Shown here: positions 16,481-25,596 of the stretch, piece after piece
Layout: the number at the start of each line of letters is the position of its first letter
How positions within the stretch are numbered: position 1 is the stretch's first letter
Position numbers and translations under genes: made by a program
Assembly: GCA_035411585.1 (NCBI GenBank)
Contig: DAONTI010000007.1
Coordinates: 62,001-126,000 of the forward strand
Source: MWDV01 sp002070715
Lineage (GTDB): Bacteria; Verrucomicrobiota; Verrucomicrobiia; Limisphaerales; MWDV01
DNA length: 64,000 bases
Direction of reading: 5' to 3'
Notes under the pieces: model-generated
Databases searched by the model: none
What the model was told of the DNA's origin: nothing
Seen by the model: the letters and a program-made list of their open reading frames with translations, nothing else

Positions 16481-16876
16481 ATGGCACGCATCATTGGAGT
16501 AGAAATTCCCGATAACAAACGCATTGATATTGCCCTGCGTTACATTTACGGCCTCGGCCCGACCAATTCGACGGAGATTTGCCAGCGGGCAAATATTGAT
16601 CCGAGCATCCGGGCCAAGGACCTGACCGAGCAGCAGCTCTCGCAGATTGTGCATGCGATTCAGGACGGCAAATACGTGATTGAAGGCGATCTGCGCCGCG
16701 AGATCGGCATGAACCTCAAACGGTTGCAAGGGGTCAAATGCTACCGCGGCATTCGTCATCTACGCGGCTTGCCCGTGCGCGGTCAGCGCACCCAGACCAA
16801 TGCCCGCACCCGGAAGGGACCGCGCAAGACGGTCGGAGTCCAGCGCAATCCCAAAGCCAAGGCCGGCATCCACTAA
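16481..16876 (+). CDS. rpsM: Ribosomal protein S13
   Basis: A 131-residue S13. It starts MARIIGVEIPDNKRIDIALR and contains the helix-two-turn-helix IYGLGPTNSTEICQRANIDP, the CYRGIRHLRGLPVRGQRTQT block and the basic NARTRKGPRKTVGVQRNPKA tail that reaches the P site. S13 forms the intersubunit bridge B1 from the head of the 30S subunit. The tail is a few residues longer than in E. coli. Confidence 0.97.
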   Translation: MARIIGVEIPDNKRIDIALRYIYGLGPTNSTEICQRANIDPSIRAKDLTEQQLSQIVHAIQDGKYVIEGDLRREIGMNLKRLQGVKCYRGIRHLRGLPVRGQRTQTNARTRKGPRKTVGVQRNPKAKAGIH

Positions 16877-16885
16877 TTTTTGATT

Positions 16886-17557
16886 ATGTCTGAAGAAACG
16901 CCATCCAAGCCCGCGCCGGAAACGGAAGCCAAACTGGACGCCAAGCCGGAAGCCACCGCACCAGTGGCAAAGGCGGCCAAACCCGCCAAGCCGGCCAAGG
17001 AACCGAAAGCCCCCAAGGCCGCCAAAGAATCCAAAGCCGCCCCGGCCGGAGAAGCGGACGCTGCGGCGCCAGCCCCCAAGACCGCCAAGTCGGAAGCGGG
17101 GGCGACGGCGGGAGCAACCGTCCCCGTCGCGGCGGCGGCGCCCACGGCGGCGGAATTGCTGGCGGACGATACCGTTGGCAAAAAGATCATCAAGGCCAAG
17201 GGTGCGAAGAACATCGTCAGCGGGATTGCGAACATCCTCGCCACCTTCAACAACACGCAGGTGACCATCACCGATATGCATGGGAACCTGATTGGGTGGT
17301 CCACGGCGGGCCGGGTCGGTTTCAAGGGCTCCCGCAAGAGCACCGCCTACGCCGCCCAGCAGGTGGCGCAGGATGCCGCCCGCCAAGCCATGGCCCACGG
17401 TATGAAAGAGGTTGAGGTGCGGGTCAAGGGACCGGGGTCCGGCCGGGAATCGGCCATTCGCGCGTTGCAGGCCATTGGCTTGGAAATCTCGCTCATCAAA
17501 GACGTGACCCCCGTGCCGCACAACGGCTGTCGTTCCCGCAAAAAACGGCGTGTTTAA
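16886..17557 (+). CDS. rpsK: Ribosomal protein S11 with a 100-residue N-terminal extension
   Basis: The product is 223 residues from ATG 16886, against about 125-130 for normal S11. Residues from about 104 are ordinary S11: GAKNIVSGIANILATFNNTQ, VTITDMHGNLIGWSTAGRVG, FKGSRKSTAYAAQQVAQDAA and the C-terminal PVPHNGCRSRKKRRV. The first 100 residues are almost only Ala, Lys, Pro, Glu and Thr (AKPAKPAKEPKAPKAAKESK) and must be disordered. The extension is in frame, uses the same codon style, and contains no Met near the S11 core, so it is likely translated. S11 lies on the 30S platform near the mRNA exit. Confidence 0.95.
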   Translation: MSEETPSKPAPETEAKLDAKPEATAPVAKAAKPAKPAKEPKAPKAAKESKAAPAGEADAAAPAPKTAKSEAGATAGATVPVAAAAPTAAELLADDTVGKKIIKAKGAKNIVSGIANILATFNNTQVTITDMHGNLIGWSTAGRVGFKGSRKSTAYAAQQVAQDAARQAMAHGMKEVEVRVKGPGSGRESAIRALQAIGLEISLIKDVTPVPHNGCRSRKKRRV

Positions 17558-17586
17558 TCTGCAATTTCAACTCTGAATTCTGAGAT

Positions 17587-18195
17587 ATGGCTCGTTATAC
17601 TGGTCCCCGCGTTCGTATCAGCCGCCGTTTTGGGCTGCCGATTTTTGGTCCCTCCAAATACTTGGAGCGGCGCAATTACGGCCCGGGCGTGCATGGCCAC
17701 AAAACGCGGCGCAAACACACCGAGTACGCCCTCGGCTTGATTGAAAAACAAAAGTTCCGCTATTACTACGGTCTGTTGGAGCGGCAGTTCCGGGGCGTCT
17801 ATCAGAAAGCCATCCGACGCCGCGGCGTGACCGGCGAGCACATGTTGCAAATTTTGGAAACCCGCTTGGACAACGTGGTTTACCATCTCGGTTTTGCCAA
17901 TACCCGGCCGGCGGCGCGGCAAATGGTGGCCCACGGGCACATCCAGGTGAACGGTCGCAAAGTCAGCATTCCCTCCTACGCGTTGCGCGTGAATGACGTG
18001 GTGGAGGTGAAGGATTCCAACGTGGCCCGGCAACTGGCCAGCAAGAATCTGGAATCCGCCACCAGCCGCGCGGTGCCGGATTGGTTGTCGCTGAACAAGG
18101 AAGCTTTGAAGGGCGTGGTCATGCGCATCCCGACCCGCGACGAAATCCAACCCATTGCCAACGAACAGGCGGTGGTCGAATTTTATTCCCGCTAA
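17587..18195 (+). CDS. rpsD: Ribosomal protein S4
   Basis: A 202-residue S4 starting MARYTGPRVRISRRFGLPIF. The S4 RNA-binding domain is at LETRLDNVVYHLGFANTRPA and HGHIQVNGRKVSIPSYALRV. The N-terminal zinc knuckle cysteines of the C+ form are absent, so this is the zinc-free form. S4 nucleates 30S assembly and in E. coli represses the alpha operon translationally. The order rpsM-rpsK-rpsD-rpoA-rplQ matches the alpha operon. Confidence 0.97.
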   Translation: MARYTGPRVRISRRFGLPIFGPSKYLERRNYGPGVHGHKTRRKHTEYALGLIEKQKFRYYYGLLERQFRGVYQKAIRRRGVTGEHMLQILETRLDNVVYHLGFANTRPAARQMVAHGHIQVNGRKVSIPSYALRVNDVVEVKDSNVARQLASKNLESATSRAVPDWLSLNKEALKGVVMRIPTRDEIQPIANEQAVVEFYSR

Positions 18196-18305
18196 CCCAA
18201 ACCCGGCGCCGCGGGTGCGGGGCCGATATGCAGCGCAATTATACGGACCGTCGGGGGGCGGGAAGGAACACCAGACGGTCAGATTAAAATTGCCGGAAAG
18301 GACAT

Positions 18306-19325
18306 ATGCCAGTACGACTGGGACGCTTTGAAATGCCGAAACGGTTGGTCAAAGAAGACGCAACCGCCACGGCCACGTACGCCAAATTCACCGCCGAACC
18401 GTTTGAAACCGGTTACGGCCACACCATTGGCAACTCACTCCGCCGGGTCCTGCTTTCCTCCCTGGAGGGGGCGGCCATCACCGCGGTCAAGATCAACGAC
18501 GACGTCACCATGCACGAATTCACGACCATTGACGGGGTGGTCGAAGACGTGACCGATCTCGTGCTGAACCTCAAACAGGTCAAGTTCAAGGCGCACAGCC
18601 GCGATCCCCAGATGTTGAAGCTCTCCGTCAACAAGGAGGGCGCCGTGACCGCGGCGGACATCCAAGTCAATCAGAACGTGGAATTGGTCAATCCCGACCA
18701 GCACCTCTGCACGCTCGATAAAAAGAAAAAATTCGAGATGGATCTGGAGGTGAAGGTGGGCCGGGGGTTCTGTCCCGGCGACGAAAACAAAAAACCGGGG
18801 CAGAGCATCGGGATCATTGCCATTGATTCGCTCTTTTCCCCCGTCACCCGGGTGCGGTACGCGGTGGAAGCCGCGCGCGTGGGCCAGCGCACCGATTACG
18901 ACCGGTTGATTCTGGAAATCTGGACCGACGGCCGCTTGTCCCCCGAGGACGCGTTGACCCAGGCCTCCGCCATCCTGCAGCATCACCTCGACGTGTTCGT
19001 CGGCTATGACAAGAACGCCGTCGAATTCGAGGAGGTCGCCGACAAGCAGGACGAGGAAAAGGTGCGCCTGAAGAAGCTCCTCAACATGAGCGTCAACGAA
19101 ATCGAGTTGAGCGTGCGGGCCGCCAACTGCCTGAACAACGCGAACATCACCACCGTGGGTCAGCTCGCGATGAAGACCGAATCGGAAATGCTCAAGTACC
19201 GCAACTTCGGCAAGAAATCGCTGAACGAAATCAAGGAAAAACTCGCCGGGCTGGGCCTCACGCTCGGCATGACCTTCGAACCCGGCCTGTTGGAGGTCGC
19301 GAAGGAAGACGCCAAATCCATCTGA
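18306..19325 (+). CDS. rpoA: RNA polymerase alpha subunit
   Basis: A 339-residue alpha subunit. The N-terminal dimerisation domain shows PFETGYGHTIGNSLRRVLLS and the insert domain after MHEFTTIDGVVEDVTDLVLN. The C-terminal domain (about residues 255-325) shows NCLNNANITTVGQLAMKTES and YRNFGKKSLNEIKEKLAGLG, the helix-hairpin-helix that binds UP elements and activators. A good AAAGGA ribosome binding site lies 7 bases before the ATG. A 110-base gap after rpsD contains no gene. Confidence 0.97.
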   Translation: MPVRLGRFEMPKRLVKEDATATATYAKFTAEPFETGYGHTIGNSLRRVLLSSLEGAAITAVKINDDVTMHEFTTIDGVVEDVTDLVLNLKQVKFKAHSRDPQMLKLSVNKEGAVTAADIQVNQNVELVNPDQHLCTLDKKKKFEMDLEVKVGRGFCPGDENKKPGQSIGIIAIDSLFSPVTRVRYAVEAARVGQRTDYDRLILEIWTDGRLSPEDALTQASAILQHHLDVFVGYDKNAVEFEEVADKQDEEKVRLKKLLNMSVNEIELSVRAANCLNNANITTVGQLAMKTESEMLKYRNFGKKSLNEIKEKLAGLGLTLGMTFEPGLLEVAKEDAKSI

Positions 19326-19335
19326 TCCCCGGCTT

Positions 19336-19758
19336 ATGCGACATCGTAAACACACCGCCAAACTGGGCCGCACGTTCCAGCATCGCAACCGCATGCTCGC
19401 CAGCTTGGTTTGCAGTCTCATCAAACACAAACGGGTGACCACCACCCTCGCCAAGGCCAAAGCCGCCCGGTCCGTGGCGGAAAAAATGGTGACACTCGGC
19501 AAGCGCGGCACCCTGCACGATCGCCGCCTGGCCAGCGCCCGCCTTTTCCAGGACGAGGACGCCTGCCGTATTCTCTTCAAGGAGATTGCGCCCACCTTTC
19601 AAACCCGGCCCGGGGGATATACCCGGATCATTCATCTGGATCAGCGACGGGGCGATGCCGCGCGCCGTGCCATTCTGGAATGGGTGGAACTGCCAACCGG
19701 CGCGCCGGCGACGGAACCCAAACCGGCCGCCGAGAAAACTGAAAGCAAAGCCGAGTAA
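19336..19758 (+). CDS. rplQ: Ribosomal protein L17
   Basis: A 140-residue L17 with MRHRKHTAKLGRTFQHRNRM, ASLVCSLIKHKRVTTTLAKA and the C-terminal PGGYTRIIHLDQRRGDAARR. The last 20 residues are an Ala/Glu/Lys-rich tail beyond the usual end. L17 surrounds the exit tunnel at the bottom of the 50S subunit. It is the last gene of the cluster, directly followed by a strong terminator. Confidence 0.97.
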   Translation: MRHRKHTAKLGRTFQHRNRMLASLVCSLIKHKRVTTTLAKAKAARSVAEKMVTLGKRGTLHDRRLASARLFQDEDACRILFKEIAPTFQTRPGGYTRIIHLDQRRGDAARRAILEWVELPTGAPATEPKPAAEKTESKAE

Positions 19759-19786
19759 TAATCCGGCAGTGCATCGCCTCTCCTCA

Positions 19787-19811
19787 ACCCGCCGGCGCCG
19801 GCGGGTTTTTT
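19787..19811 (+). terminator. Rho-independent terminator of the ribosomal cluster
   Basis: A perfect GC-rich inverted repeat (ACCCGCCGG, then CG, then CCGGCGGGT) is followed by a run of T (19806-19811), 28 bases after the rplQ stop. This is a textbook intrinsic terminator and closes the long transcript. Confidence 0.93.
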
Positions 19812-19941
19812 CATGCACTGAATCGGGGGGCAGTGGAAGCGTTTCGGTTCCCGGTGACAGGACGTGCGTCGCCGCGTCGCCTCGATGGTTTCGGAGAAAG
19901 ATTTGGTTGGAAACCCGGGCAATCATTGGGAAAATTCCTGT

Positions 19942-21687
19942 ATGACAGAGTCGGATAAAGCGGCGCCCACCTTGGCGGACCTCGAAGAAGTTCAAGCGGA
20001 CTGGTCCCATTTGAAATTGCGGGTCAGTCAGCTCGAAATGGAACGCTGCGCGCTCGAACAGGAACTCAAGACCCTGCGCGCGCTGGTGGAGCGAGTGGTG
20101 GAGCACCGGCAGCAATCGCACAGCGAACTGGTGTTGCTGCTCACCAATCTGGTGAGCAAACTGCCCCAGCACAATCTGAGCATCCTGGTGGCCCAATTGA
20201 TGGAGCACAACACCCAGGTCAGCGAAATGTGCGCGGCGCTCATCAAGGGCAGGACCGGGGCGACTTTGCCGCAACCTTCGGTGCTCAAGGCGCTGGAGGA
20301 AACCAAACGCGAACTGGCGGCCGCCATTCCCTCTGCGGTGGAGGCGGTGCTCAGTTTGAACCCGCCGCTCGAAGCCGGGCAGTTGCGGACGTTGTCGGCG
20401 GATCCGGAGCAGTTTTTCGCACCGGCGATTGTGCGGGCGCATCGCTGTTTTCTCAAGGGCCAGGTACCGCGCGAACGCGTGGTGCGCGAGTTTGGCGAGG
20501 CGGCGTTACCGTTGTTCCAGGACCTGACCACCGATCCCAAGTTGAATCCCCGGCCCAAACCGGAGGAGATCGTGCTGGCTTTTCACCCGGATTTTGAAGC
20601 CCTTTTGCCCCGGCAACCGGGCTTGACGCCCGAGCAGCGCGCGGCGTTGCAGCAGCTTTTCCAGCAGGTGCAGGATAGCAAGGCCGACACCGAAGCCGCC
20701 CGCGCCCAGCGGCTGGCTTTCCACAAGCTCTCGTTTCTTTTGGAACTGCTCCACTACTACGAGCACCAGAATACCGAGGCGCCGGACGTTGTTTTTGCCC
20801 AACGTTTGCCGGCGCTGATTGAGCAACTGGTGCTGATCCCCGGGCGCGACGACTTGAACGAGGCGCTCCTCGTCGAGGCCGAGGCGTTGTTGGCGCGGGT
20901 GCTGGCGCCGGATCACCGGCTCATGATCATCAACAACATCGGGAAAAGTGGCGGGGTGGGGCGGACACTGAAGTTTGTGCTCCGGCTGCGCACCGATCAG
21001 GTGCCGGACCAGAGCGAATTGATCCCGGAATTTATCAAGCATCTCATCCCCGCCCGCCGGCCGCCGGCGCCGGGTCTGATTCCCGCCGTGTTGAAACGGA
21101 TTCATCCCGAACAACGCCTGTGTGTGTTGCGGGCCATTCAATCCACCGACCGGATCAGCCGGGAACAGGCCGACAACCTCGCGCGCGCCGCCGCCCGGGA
21201 ACTCGGGTTGTCGCTTCCCGAAATCGCCGCGCCCGCCGGTCCGGCGGTGTCGCCCGAAACCGAACGGAAACTGGCGTGGGAAGAAATCAAGGGACTCATC
21301 AACCGGCGGGCGAAGGCGGCGTCCGTGGCCGCCGCCATCCGCGATCGTTTGCACGCCCAATACGATGCCGACGAACTCCGGGAAAGCTGGCTGGTGTTGG
21401 CCGAGGCGGATGCGATGGCGCTCATCCGCATTTTTTGTCAGTTGCCTTATTTAGCAGATGGTCGGACCGATCCGTTGGCGCAGACGATCATGACCACCTA
21501 TATCAGCCGGCTCATGCACGAGAAATACGCCAACGTGTATCAAAAGATCGTCAACAGCCTCCGCAACATGATCAAAGCCAATCCGCAAAGCCCCACGTTG
21601 GTTAATTTCATGACCCTGGTGCGCTGGGTGGATGCCGAGGCTGCGCGCCGGTTGAACGGGGATCTCGCCGCGTCCGGCACGGCGTAG
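19942..21687 (+). CDS. Large helical cytoplasmic protein of unknown function
   Basis: From ATG 19942 the product is 581 residues with no signal peptide or membrane segment. Residues 15-60 are predicted coiled coil (WSHLKLRVSQLEMERCALEQ, ELKTLRALVERVVEHRQQS). The rest is almost entirely helical, with a central part of repeated Leu/Ala helices and a C-terminal block (MHEKYANVYQKIVNSLRNMI, LVNFMTLVRWVDAEAARRLN). I recognise no named family and assign no function. Another in-frame ATG at 19885 is possible but gives an unlikely leader. It is separated from the ribosomal cluster by a terminator, so it has its own promoter. Confidence 0.7.
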   Translation: MTESDKAAPTLADLEEVQADWSHLKLRVSQLEMERCALEQELKTLRALVERVVEHRQQSHSELVLLLTNLVSKLPQHNLSILVAQLMEHNTQVSEMCAALIKGRTGATLPQPSVLKALEETKRELAAAIPSAVEAVLSLNPPLEAGQLRTLSADPEQFFAPAIVRAHRCFLKGQVPRERVVREFGEAALPLFQDLTTDPKLNPRPKPEEIVLAFHPDFEALLPRQPGLTPEQRAALQQLFQQVQDSKADTEAARAQRLAFHKLSFLLELLHYYEHQNTEAPDVVFAQRLPALIEQLVLIPGRDDLNEALLVEAEALLARVLAPDHRLMIINNIGKSGGVGRTLKFVLRLRTDQVPDQSELIPEFIKHLIPARRPPAPGLIPAVLKRIHPEQRLCVLRAIQSTDRISREQADNLARAAARELGLSLPEIAAPAGPAVSPETERKLAWEEIKGLINRRAKAASVAAAIRDRLHAQYDADELRESWLVLAEADAMALIRIFCQLPYLADGRTDPLAQTIMTTYISRLMHEKYANVYQKIVNSLRNMIKANPQSPTLVNFMTLVRWVDAEAARRLNGDLAASGTA

Positions 21688-21877
21688 CAGGGCAGGATCG
21701 GACTTTTCAAAATGATGTCGCGCCGGTGGAAACCGGCGAATGCGGAAACCCGCCGGATTTTCCCCGGCACCAACGGGCGCCTGCCCCGGCCGACTCAACG
21801 CTCAATTTGCGCCGCCCGCCGGTGCCAACGGCTAGGCGACAACAACAACCCGCATCAGTTTTTGACGCGCACGCCGG

Positions 21878-22978
21878 TCACTCAATGGTGAAGGTGAAGT
21901 TGTTGTAGTCCGCCGGTTCCCAGGCCAGAAACTGCGTTGTGGGCGAAATCGCGTAGAGCGGGGAGAAGGTCTTGACCGTTACCTGTCGGCCGTCCGGCGT
22001 GAACTCCATCAGCCGCAACCAGCCGTCGCCGCCATTGCCCATCCAACCGCCTCCCAGCGCTTGGGTATTAAACAGAATCTGGATTACACTTTTTCCGGCG
22101 GCGTTCTGGTCCACCCGGAAGCCAACCCCGCCTTTGAAGTTGTCGGGCATGGCAATATGACCGCACAACACCAGGCGAATGTTGGCCGCAGGTTCGATCA
22201 GTTTTTCCCAGAGCGCCTGGCCATAATTGACATCCGCCACCTTGTAACGCTCTTTGTCCACCCGTTGATTTTGTTTCAGCATATTGCGCATGTACGAGTG
22301 GGTGGACACAATCCCGATATCTGCGGCGTACTCCGGGCGCGCAAACAACGCTTTGGCCCAGGCCACGACCGGATCTGACGGCGCAAACTCCAGAGCGACA
22401 AACAGCAGGTGCGGCCCGTTGGGGGTCTTGAAACGGTAAGCGGCATTTTCCAGGGTCTTTCTGCCGTCCCGATTTTCGCAGTACTCCACCAGTACCCCCT
22501 GCCAGGCCGGATTGCGGGTCTCCGGGAAAAAATCCGGAAAACGGGTCCGCCGATCCTCCGCCGCCAGCAGCCCGTAATCATGGTTCCCGGTGCACATGAT
22601 ATAGGGCAGTTTGCCATCCAGCCGGGCGAATCCGTTGGAGGCGCAGAGCCACATCTGCTCGCTGGTCTGATTGTAGCGCTTGCCATCCGGTTGATACATC
22701 TCGTTGGCTTCCACGATGTCGCCCACCTGCACTGCGGTCATGATGTTCAGCGGCTGGATATTCTCCGCTATCCACGCAGCCATCAGATCCCAGATGCCTT
22801 GATTGCGCTCAAACTTCACGTAGCTCTGAATATCCGGAATCATCACTACCGTAAAATTCCCGGGTGCGGACAAAGCCGGAGCTTGATACGGAATCGGGGC
22901 GGGGGCCGGGGACTGCGCCGACAGGGAAAACACGCCCAGCGCGGCAATGATGATCAAGGTACGCAATTTCATCTTCAT
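21878..22978 (-). CDS. Secreted calcineurin-like metallophosphoesterase
   Basis: Start at the ATG at 22978, supported by AAGAAGGA 6 bases upstream; a longer open frame to 23230 has no homology. The 366-residue product has a signal peptide (MKMKLRTLIIIAALGVFSLS). The metal-binding motifs of the calcineurin-like superfamily are in order: IPDIQSY (Asp), QVGDIVEAN (Asp), CTGNHDYG (Asn-His-Asp), VSTHSYMRN (His) and LCGHIAMP (Gly-His). Such exported enzymes hydrolyse phosphomonoesters, diesters or sphingomyelin-like substrates; the specific one is unknown. The Gln-Ser-Tyr after the first Asp, instead of Asp-x-His, is typical of a subgroup of this superfamily. Confidence 0.88.
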   Translation of the reverse strand: MKMKLRTLIIIAALGVFSLSAQSPAPAPIPYQAPALSAPGNFTVVMIPDIQSYVKFERNQGIWDLMAAWIAENIQPLNIMTAVQVGDIVEANEMYQPDGKRYNQTSEQMWLCASNGFARLDGKLPYIMCTGNHDYGLLAAEDRRTRFPDFFPETRNPAWQGVLVEYCENRDGRKTLENAAYRFKTPNGPHLLFVALEFAPSDPVVAWAKALFARPEYAADIGIVSTHSYMRNMLKQNQRVDKERYKVADVNYGQALWEKLIEPAANIRLVLCGHIAMPDNFKGGVGFRVDQNAAGKSVIQILFNTQALGGGWMGNGGDGWLRLMEFTPDGRQVTVKTFSPLYAISPTTQFLAWEPADYNNFTFTIE

Positions 22979-23260
22979 ATTTTTCCTTCTTGGTTTGTAA
23001 AACCCGCGCGCTTTTACCGTCAGGAAGTGACGCGCTCTGGCGCCGGACTGGTTTCTCCGTTCATTCGTTCCGCCGCAACTGCCTACGGTCGCCAAAAAAC
23101 AAATGCCCGTCAGAAGTAACTTGTCCACGCCTAAAAAGCAATTGCTTCCGTGGATATGCCTTCCTTCCACCGCAGTCCTGCTCGGGGGAACGGAGGCCAA
23201 ACTTCTCTCGCTCTCCTCCACGCCTTGCACGCGTGGCGACCCGGCGTTTGCCCGGACAGT

Positions 23261-23725
23261 TCAGAGGGGCAAAAATTCCTCGCGAATTCCGTGTGCGTCG
23301 CAGTGGAGAATCGCCACGCTGCGCGGTTGGGCAAACCGGGGTTGGCCGCAATAGCCGGGATTGAAAAACAAGGTTCCGTGAAGCCGCTCGCAAAACGCCT
23401 TGTGCGTGTGGCCGAACACCACCACGTCCGGTTGCTCCCGGTGGATGCGGCGCCGCAGCGGCTCCGTCAACCGCCACGGGTCCACGATGTGCTGCACCAG
23501 AAACCGGCGCCCGCCCAGCGTCACGCTTTCCGTCTCGCGATAGTTGAATCGCGGGTCATCCGTGTTCCCCAGCACCGCTGTCACCGGCGCGACGGCTTTC
23601 AACTCCAGGAGCAGCGCCGGAAAACCGATGTCGCCCGCGTGCAGGATGTGGTCCACCCCGGCAAACCATTCCGGAATGCGTTCGTCCAGATAACCGTGGG
23701 TGTCGGACAGGACGCCAATTTTCAT
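23261..23725 (-). CDS. YfcE/MJ0936-family phosphodiesterase
   Basis: A 154-residue cytoplasmic protein with the complete small metallophosphodiesterase motif set: GVLSDTHGYLDE (Asp8, His10), HILHAGDIG (Asp), VLGNTDDPR (Asn), VQHIVDPW (His) and VVFGHTHKAF (Gly-His-x-His). The length and order match E. coli YfcE and archaeal MJ0936, manganese-dependent phosphodiesterases whose physiological substrate is unsettled. It lies on the same strand as the DUF6580 gene, whose stop is 80 bases upstream. Confidence 0.92.
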   Translation of the reverse strand: MKIGVLSDTHGYLDERIPEWFAGVDHILHAGDIGFPALLLELKAVAPVTAVLGNTDDPRFNYRETESVTLGGRRFLVQHIVDPWRLTEPLRRRIHREQPDVVVFGHTHKAFCERLHGTLFFNPGYCGQPRFAQPRSVAILHCDAHGIREEFLPL

Positions 23726-23805
23726 GGAGCTGCGGGGTGGGGGCGGGGCGGGCGGATGGCCGCGAGCGCCCGGTTCATCGGGTGCGTCTCGCGTGGCTTT
23801 TCCCC

Positions 23806-24474
23806 CTACGCTTGGGCCTCCTCCGGGACTTCTTCCGCGTCGGGTTCCGCTTCCGCCGTTGCGCCGGCTTCTTTTTCCAGCGGTGATTCGGCGGCTTCAC
23901 TCAGTTTGGCCGCGCCGACAAATAAGGCGGTGAACAATCCGCCGCTCAAAAGGGTGTTGCGGAAGAACACCCAGGTGGGCGGCCAGCCCGCCGTGCCTTT
24001 GATCAACGCCGTCAGCCAGCCCAGCCACGTCTTGCTGTATTCCACGTTGCTGAACGGATTAAACAGCCAGGAGACCGTGTTGGTGATCACGTAAAACAAC
24101 AAGGCCCCGAGAATCCCCCCGCCCAGCAAGCCCAGAAACGAAGATTGCGGTTTGAACCGCCGCCCCAGCAGGATCAACACCCCGAACGCCGCGTAGTTGA
24201 ACAACTGAGATTTCAACACCGGCAGGGACCACACGTCGAGATGCAGGTGGAAATAGTAATAGCAATTCAGGCCGATATCCGTGAGCAACAACACACCCAA
24301 CGGCAGCCACCACGCCATCGCCCCGGTGAAATACACCCCCGCGCAGAAGGCCAAGGCGTAGGCCGCGCTGAAATTCTCGAATCCTTCCGGAAACACCCCC
24401 GGAATCCGAGTCAGCGCGAACACCAGCATCAAGGCGATGGGCAACACCAGCTTTCCTTTCACGCCCCGCAGCAT
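23806..24474 (-). CDS. DUF6580 family integral membrane protein
   Basis: With the start at 24474 (MLRGVKGKLVLPIALMLVFA) the product is 222 residues with about five or six membrane helices: PIALMLVFALTRI, YALAFCAGVYFTGAMAWWLP, VLLLTDIGLNCYYYF, LFNYAAFGVLILLGR and GLLGGGILGALLFYVITNTV. This matches DUF6580, a family of small membrane proteins suggested to be ECF-type transporter S components. The C-terminus adds an acidic tail (EAEPDAEEVPEEAQA). The frame is open upstream to 24738 through a dispersed repeat, and ATGs at 24561 and 24543 are alternatives; family comparison favours 24474. No ECF ATPase genes are nearby. Confidence 0.72.
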   Translation of the reverse strand: MLRGVKGKLVLPIALMLVFALTRIPGVFPEGFENFSAAYALAFCAGVYFTGAMAWWLPLGVLLLTDIGLNCYYYFHLHLDVWSLPVLKSQLFNYAAFGVLILLGRRFKPQSSFLGLLGGGILGALLFYVITNTVSWLFNPFSNVEYSKTWLGWLTALIKGTAGWPPTWVFFRNTLLSGGLFTALFVGAAKLSEAAESPLEKEAGATAEAEPDAEEVPEEAQA

Positions 24475-24787
24475 ATCCCGAATAACGGGAATGACAAGTC
24501 GCCACGTACCGCGTAATGGTGGATGACGCCCGGATTTCGCCATTGCCATGAAATGGAACATAGTTAAACCGCCGATAAATTTCGATATGAAAGCGAAAAC
24601 CCACAACGCTGGAAGCCATCGGCTAAATGCTTTCGCCCGCCGAGGGCCCCGATTCACGCCGATGAGGCGCCGGGAAAAATCTGCGCCATCTGCGTCATCT
24701 GCGGATTCATTTTTCAGGCCGTTGACGGCGACGTGCATTGAGGAGATTACCTCCGGATTTATCCGCAGTTAAACGGCAGTTTGCCGG
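24475..24787. other. Intergenic region, 313 bases
   Basis: This stretch separates two divergently transcribed genes (DUF6580 on minus, RluA-type on plus). Apart from the dispersed repeat at 24659-24730 and the possible N-terminal extension of the DUF6580 frame, I see no gene or clear promoter. Confidence 0.5.
24659..24730. repeat. Dispersed 72-base repeat, copy 1
   Basis: The block CCGATGAGGCGCCGGGAAAA continues through ATCTGCGTCATCTGCGGATT to GTTGACGGCG. A diverged copy is at 29669-29741 (CCGATGGGGCACCGGAAAAA ... GCGTCATCTGCGGATTCG ... TTCTGACGGCG). Both lie between genes. Read as protein it gives meaningless frames. Confidence 0.7.
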
Positions 24788-25596
24788 ATGAAAGATTCGC
24801 TCGCCATCTTGCACGAGGACGCCGATCTGCTGGTGGTCAACAAACCGGCGGGTTGATCGGTCATCCCACCAAGCCGGATGGCCGTTCCAGTTTGGTCAGC
24901 CGCCTGCGCGGTTATCTCGGCGGAGAAACCATCCCGCGCTTGGTGAATCGGCTGGATCGCGAAACCGCCGGCGTCGTGCTGGCCGCCAAGACCCTGGCGG
25001 CCGCGCGGGAGCTGGCGCGCGTGTTTGAGGGCCGCGCCATGGAGAAAATTTATCTGGCCATCGTCCAGGGACGCGTGCGGGAGAACGCTGGCGTCATTGA
25101 CGCGCCGCTGGGCCGGGACGAAACCAGCGCGGTCGCCATCAAAGACTGTGTCCGGCCCGACGGCGCGCCCGCGCGGACGGAATTTTGTGTGTTGCACCGT
25201 TTTCAGCGCCCGACCGCCGCCGATCCGAATTTACCCGCGCCCGCCCAGGCAATATCGTCACCGCATTTCGAAATCGCACCCGCCACCGCTCCGGCTTGGT
25301 TCACACTGCTTCGTTTGCGCCCGCACACGGGACGCAAACATCAACTGCGCATTCATCTCGCGCATCGGGGCCACCCGCTCGTGGGCGATAAGATTTATGG
25401 CCCCGACGAGCGATGCTACCTGAATTTCGTGCGCGGATGTCTGACCCCGGAACAGGCGCGCCGCCTGATTCTCCCTTTTCACGCGTTGCACGCCGCCGAA
25501 CTCCGGTTTGTCTGGCGCGGACGCGACTGGCATTTCCGCGCGCCTCCCGAACCGTGGTTTCAGGAATTTACCCAATTTCCGAAGTTGCACGCGTAA
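24788..25596 (+). pseudogene. RluA-family pseudouridine synthase with a single-base frameshift
   Basis: The frame from ATG 24788 reads MKDSLAILHEDADLLVVNKP then AG and hits TGA at 24854. Shifting by one base at the GGG run 24850-24852 restores G-LIGHPTKPDGRSSLVSRLR and the frame then stays open to 25596. The restored protein of about 269 residues is an RluA-type synthase: VVNKPAGL, catalytic motif NRLDRETAGVVLAAK (Asp in R-L-D), EKIYLAIVQG, GRKHQLRIHLAHRGHPLVGD and KIYG. These enzymes isomerise uridines in rRNA or tRNA. The fault is explained by loss of one G. It may be a true recent inactivation or a sequencing error. Confidence 0.85.

Noticed and set aside
22979..23260. Small genes between the two metallophosphoesterases
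   Set aside because: Several short frames exist on both strands but none has a ribosome binding site, conserved motif or sensible composition.
24840..24860. Programmed frameshift in the RluA-type gene
   Set aside because: No slippery heptamer or downstream pseudoknot is visible; a simple one-base loss explains it.
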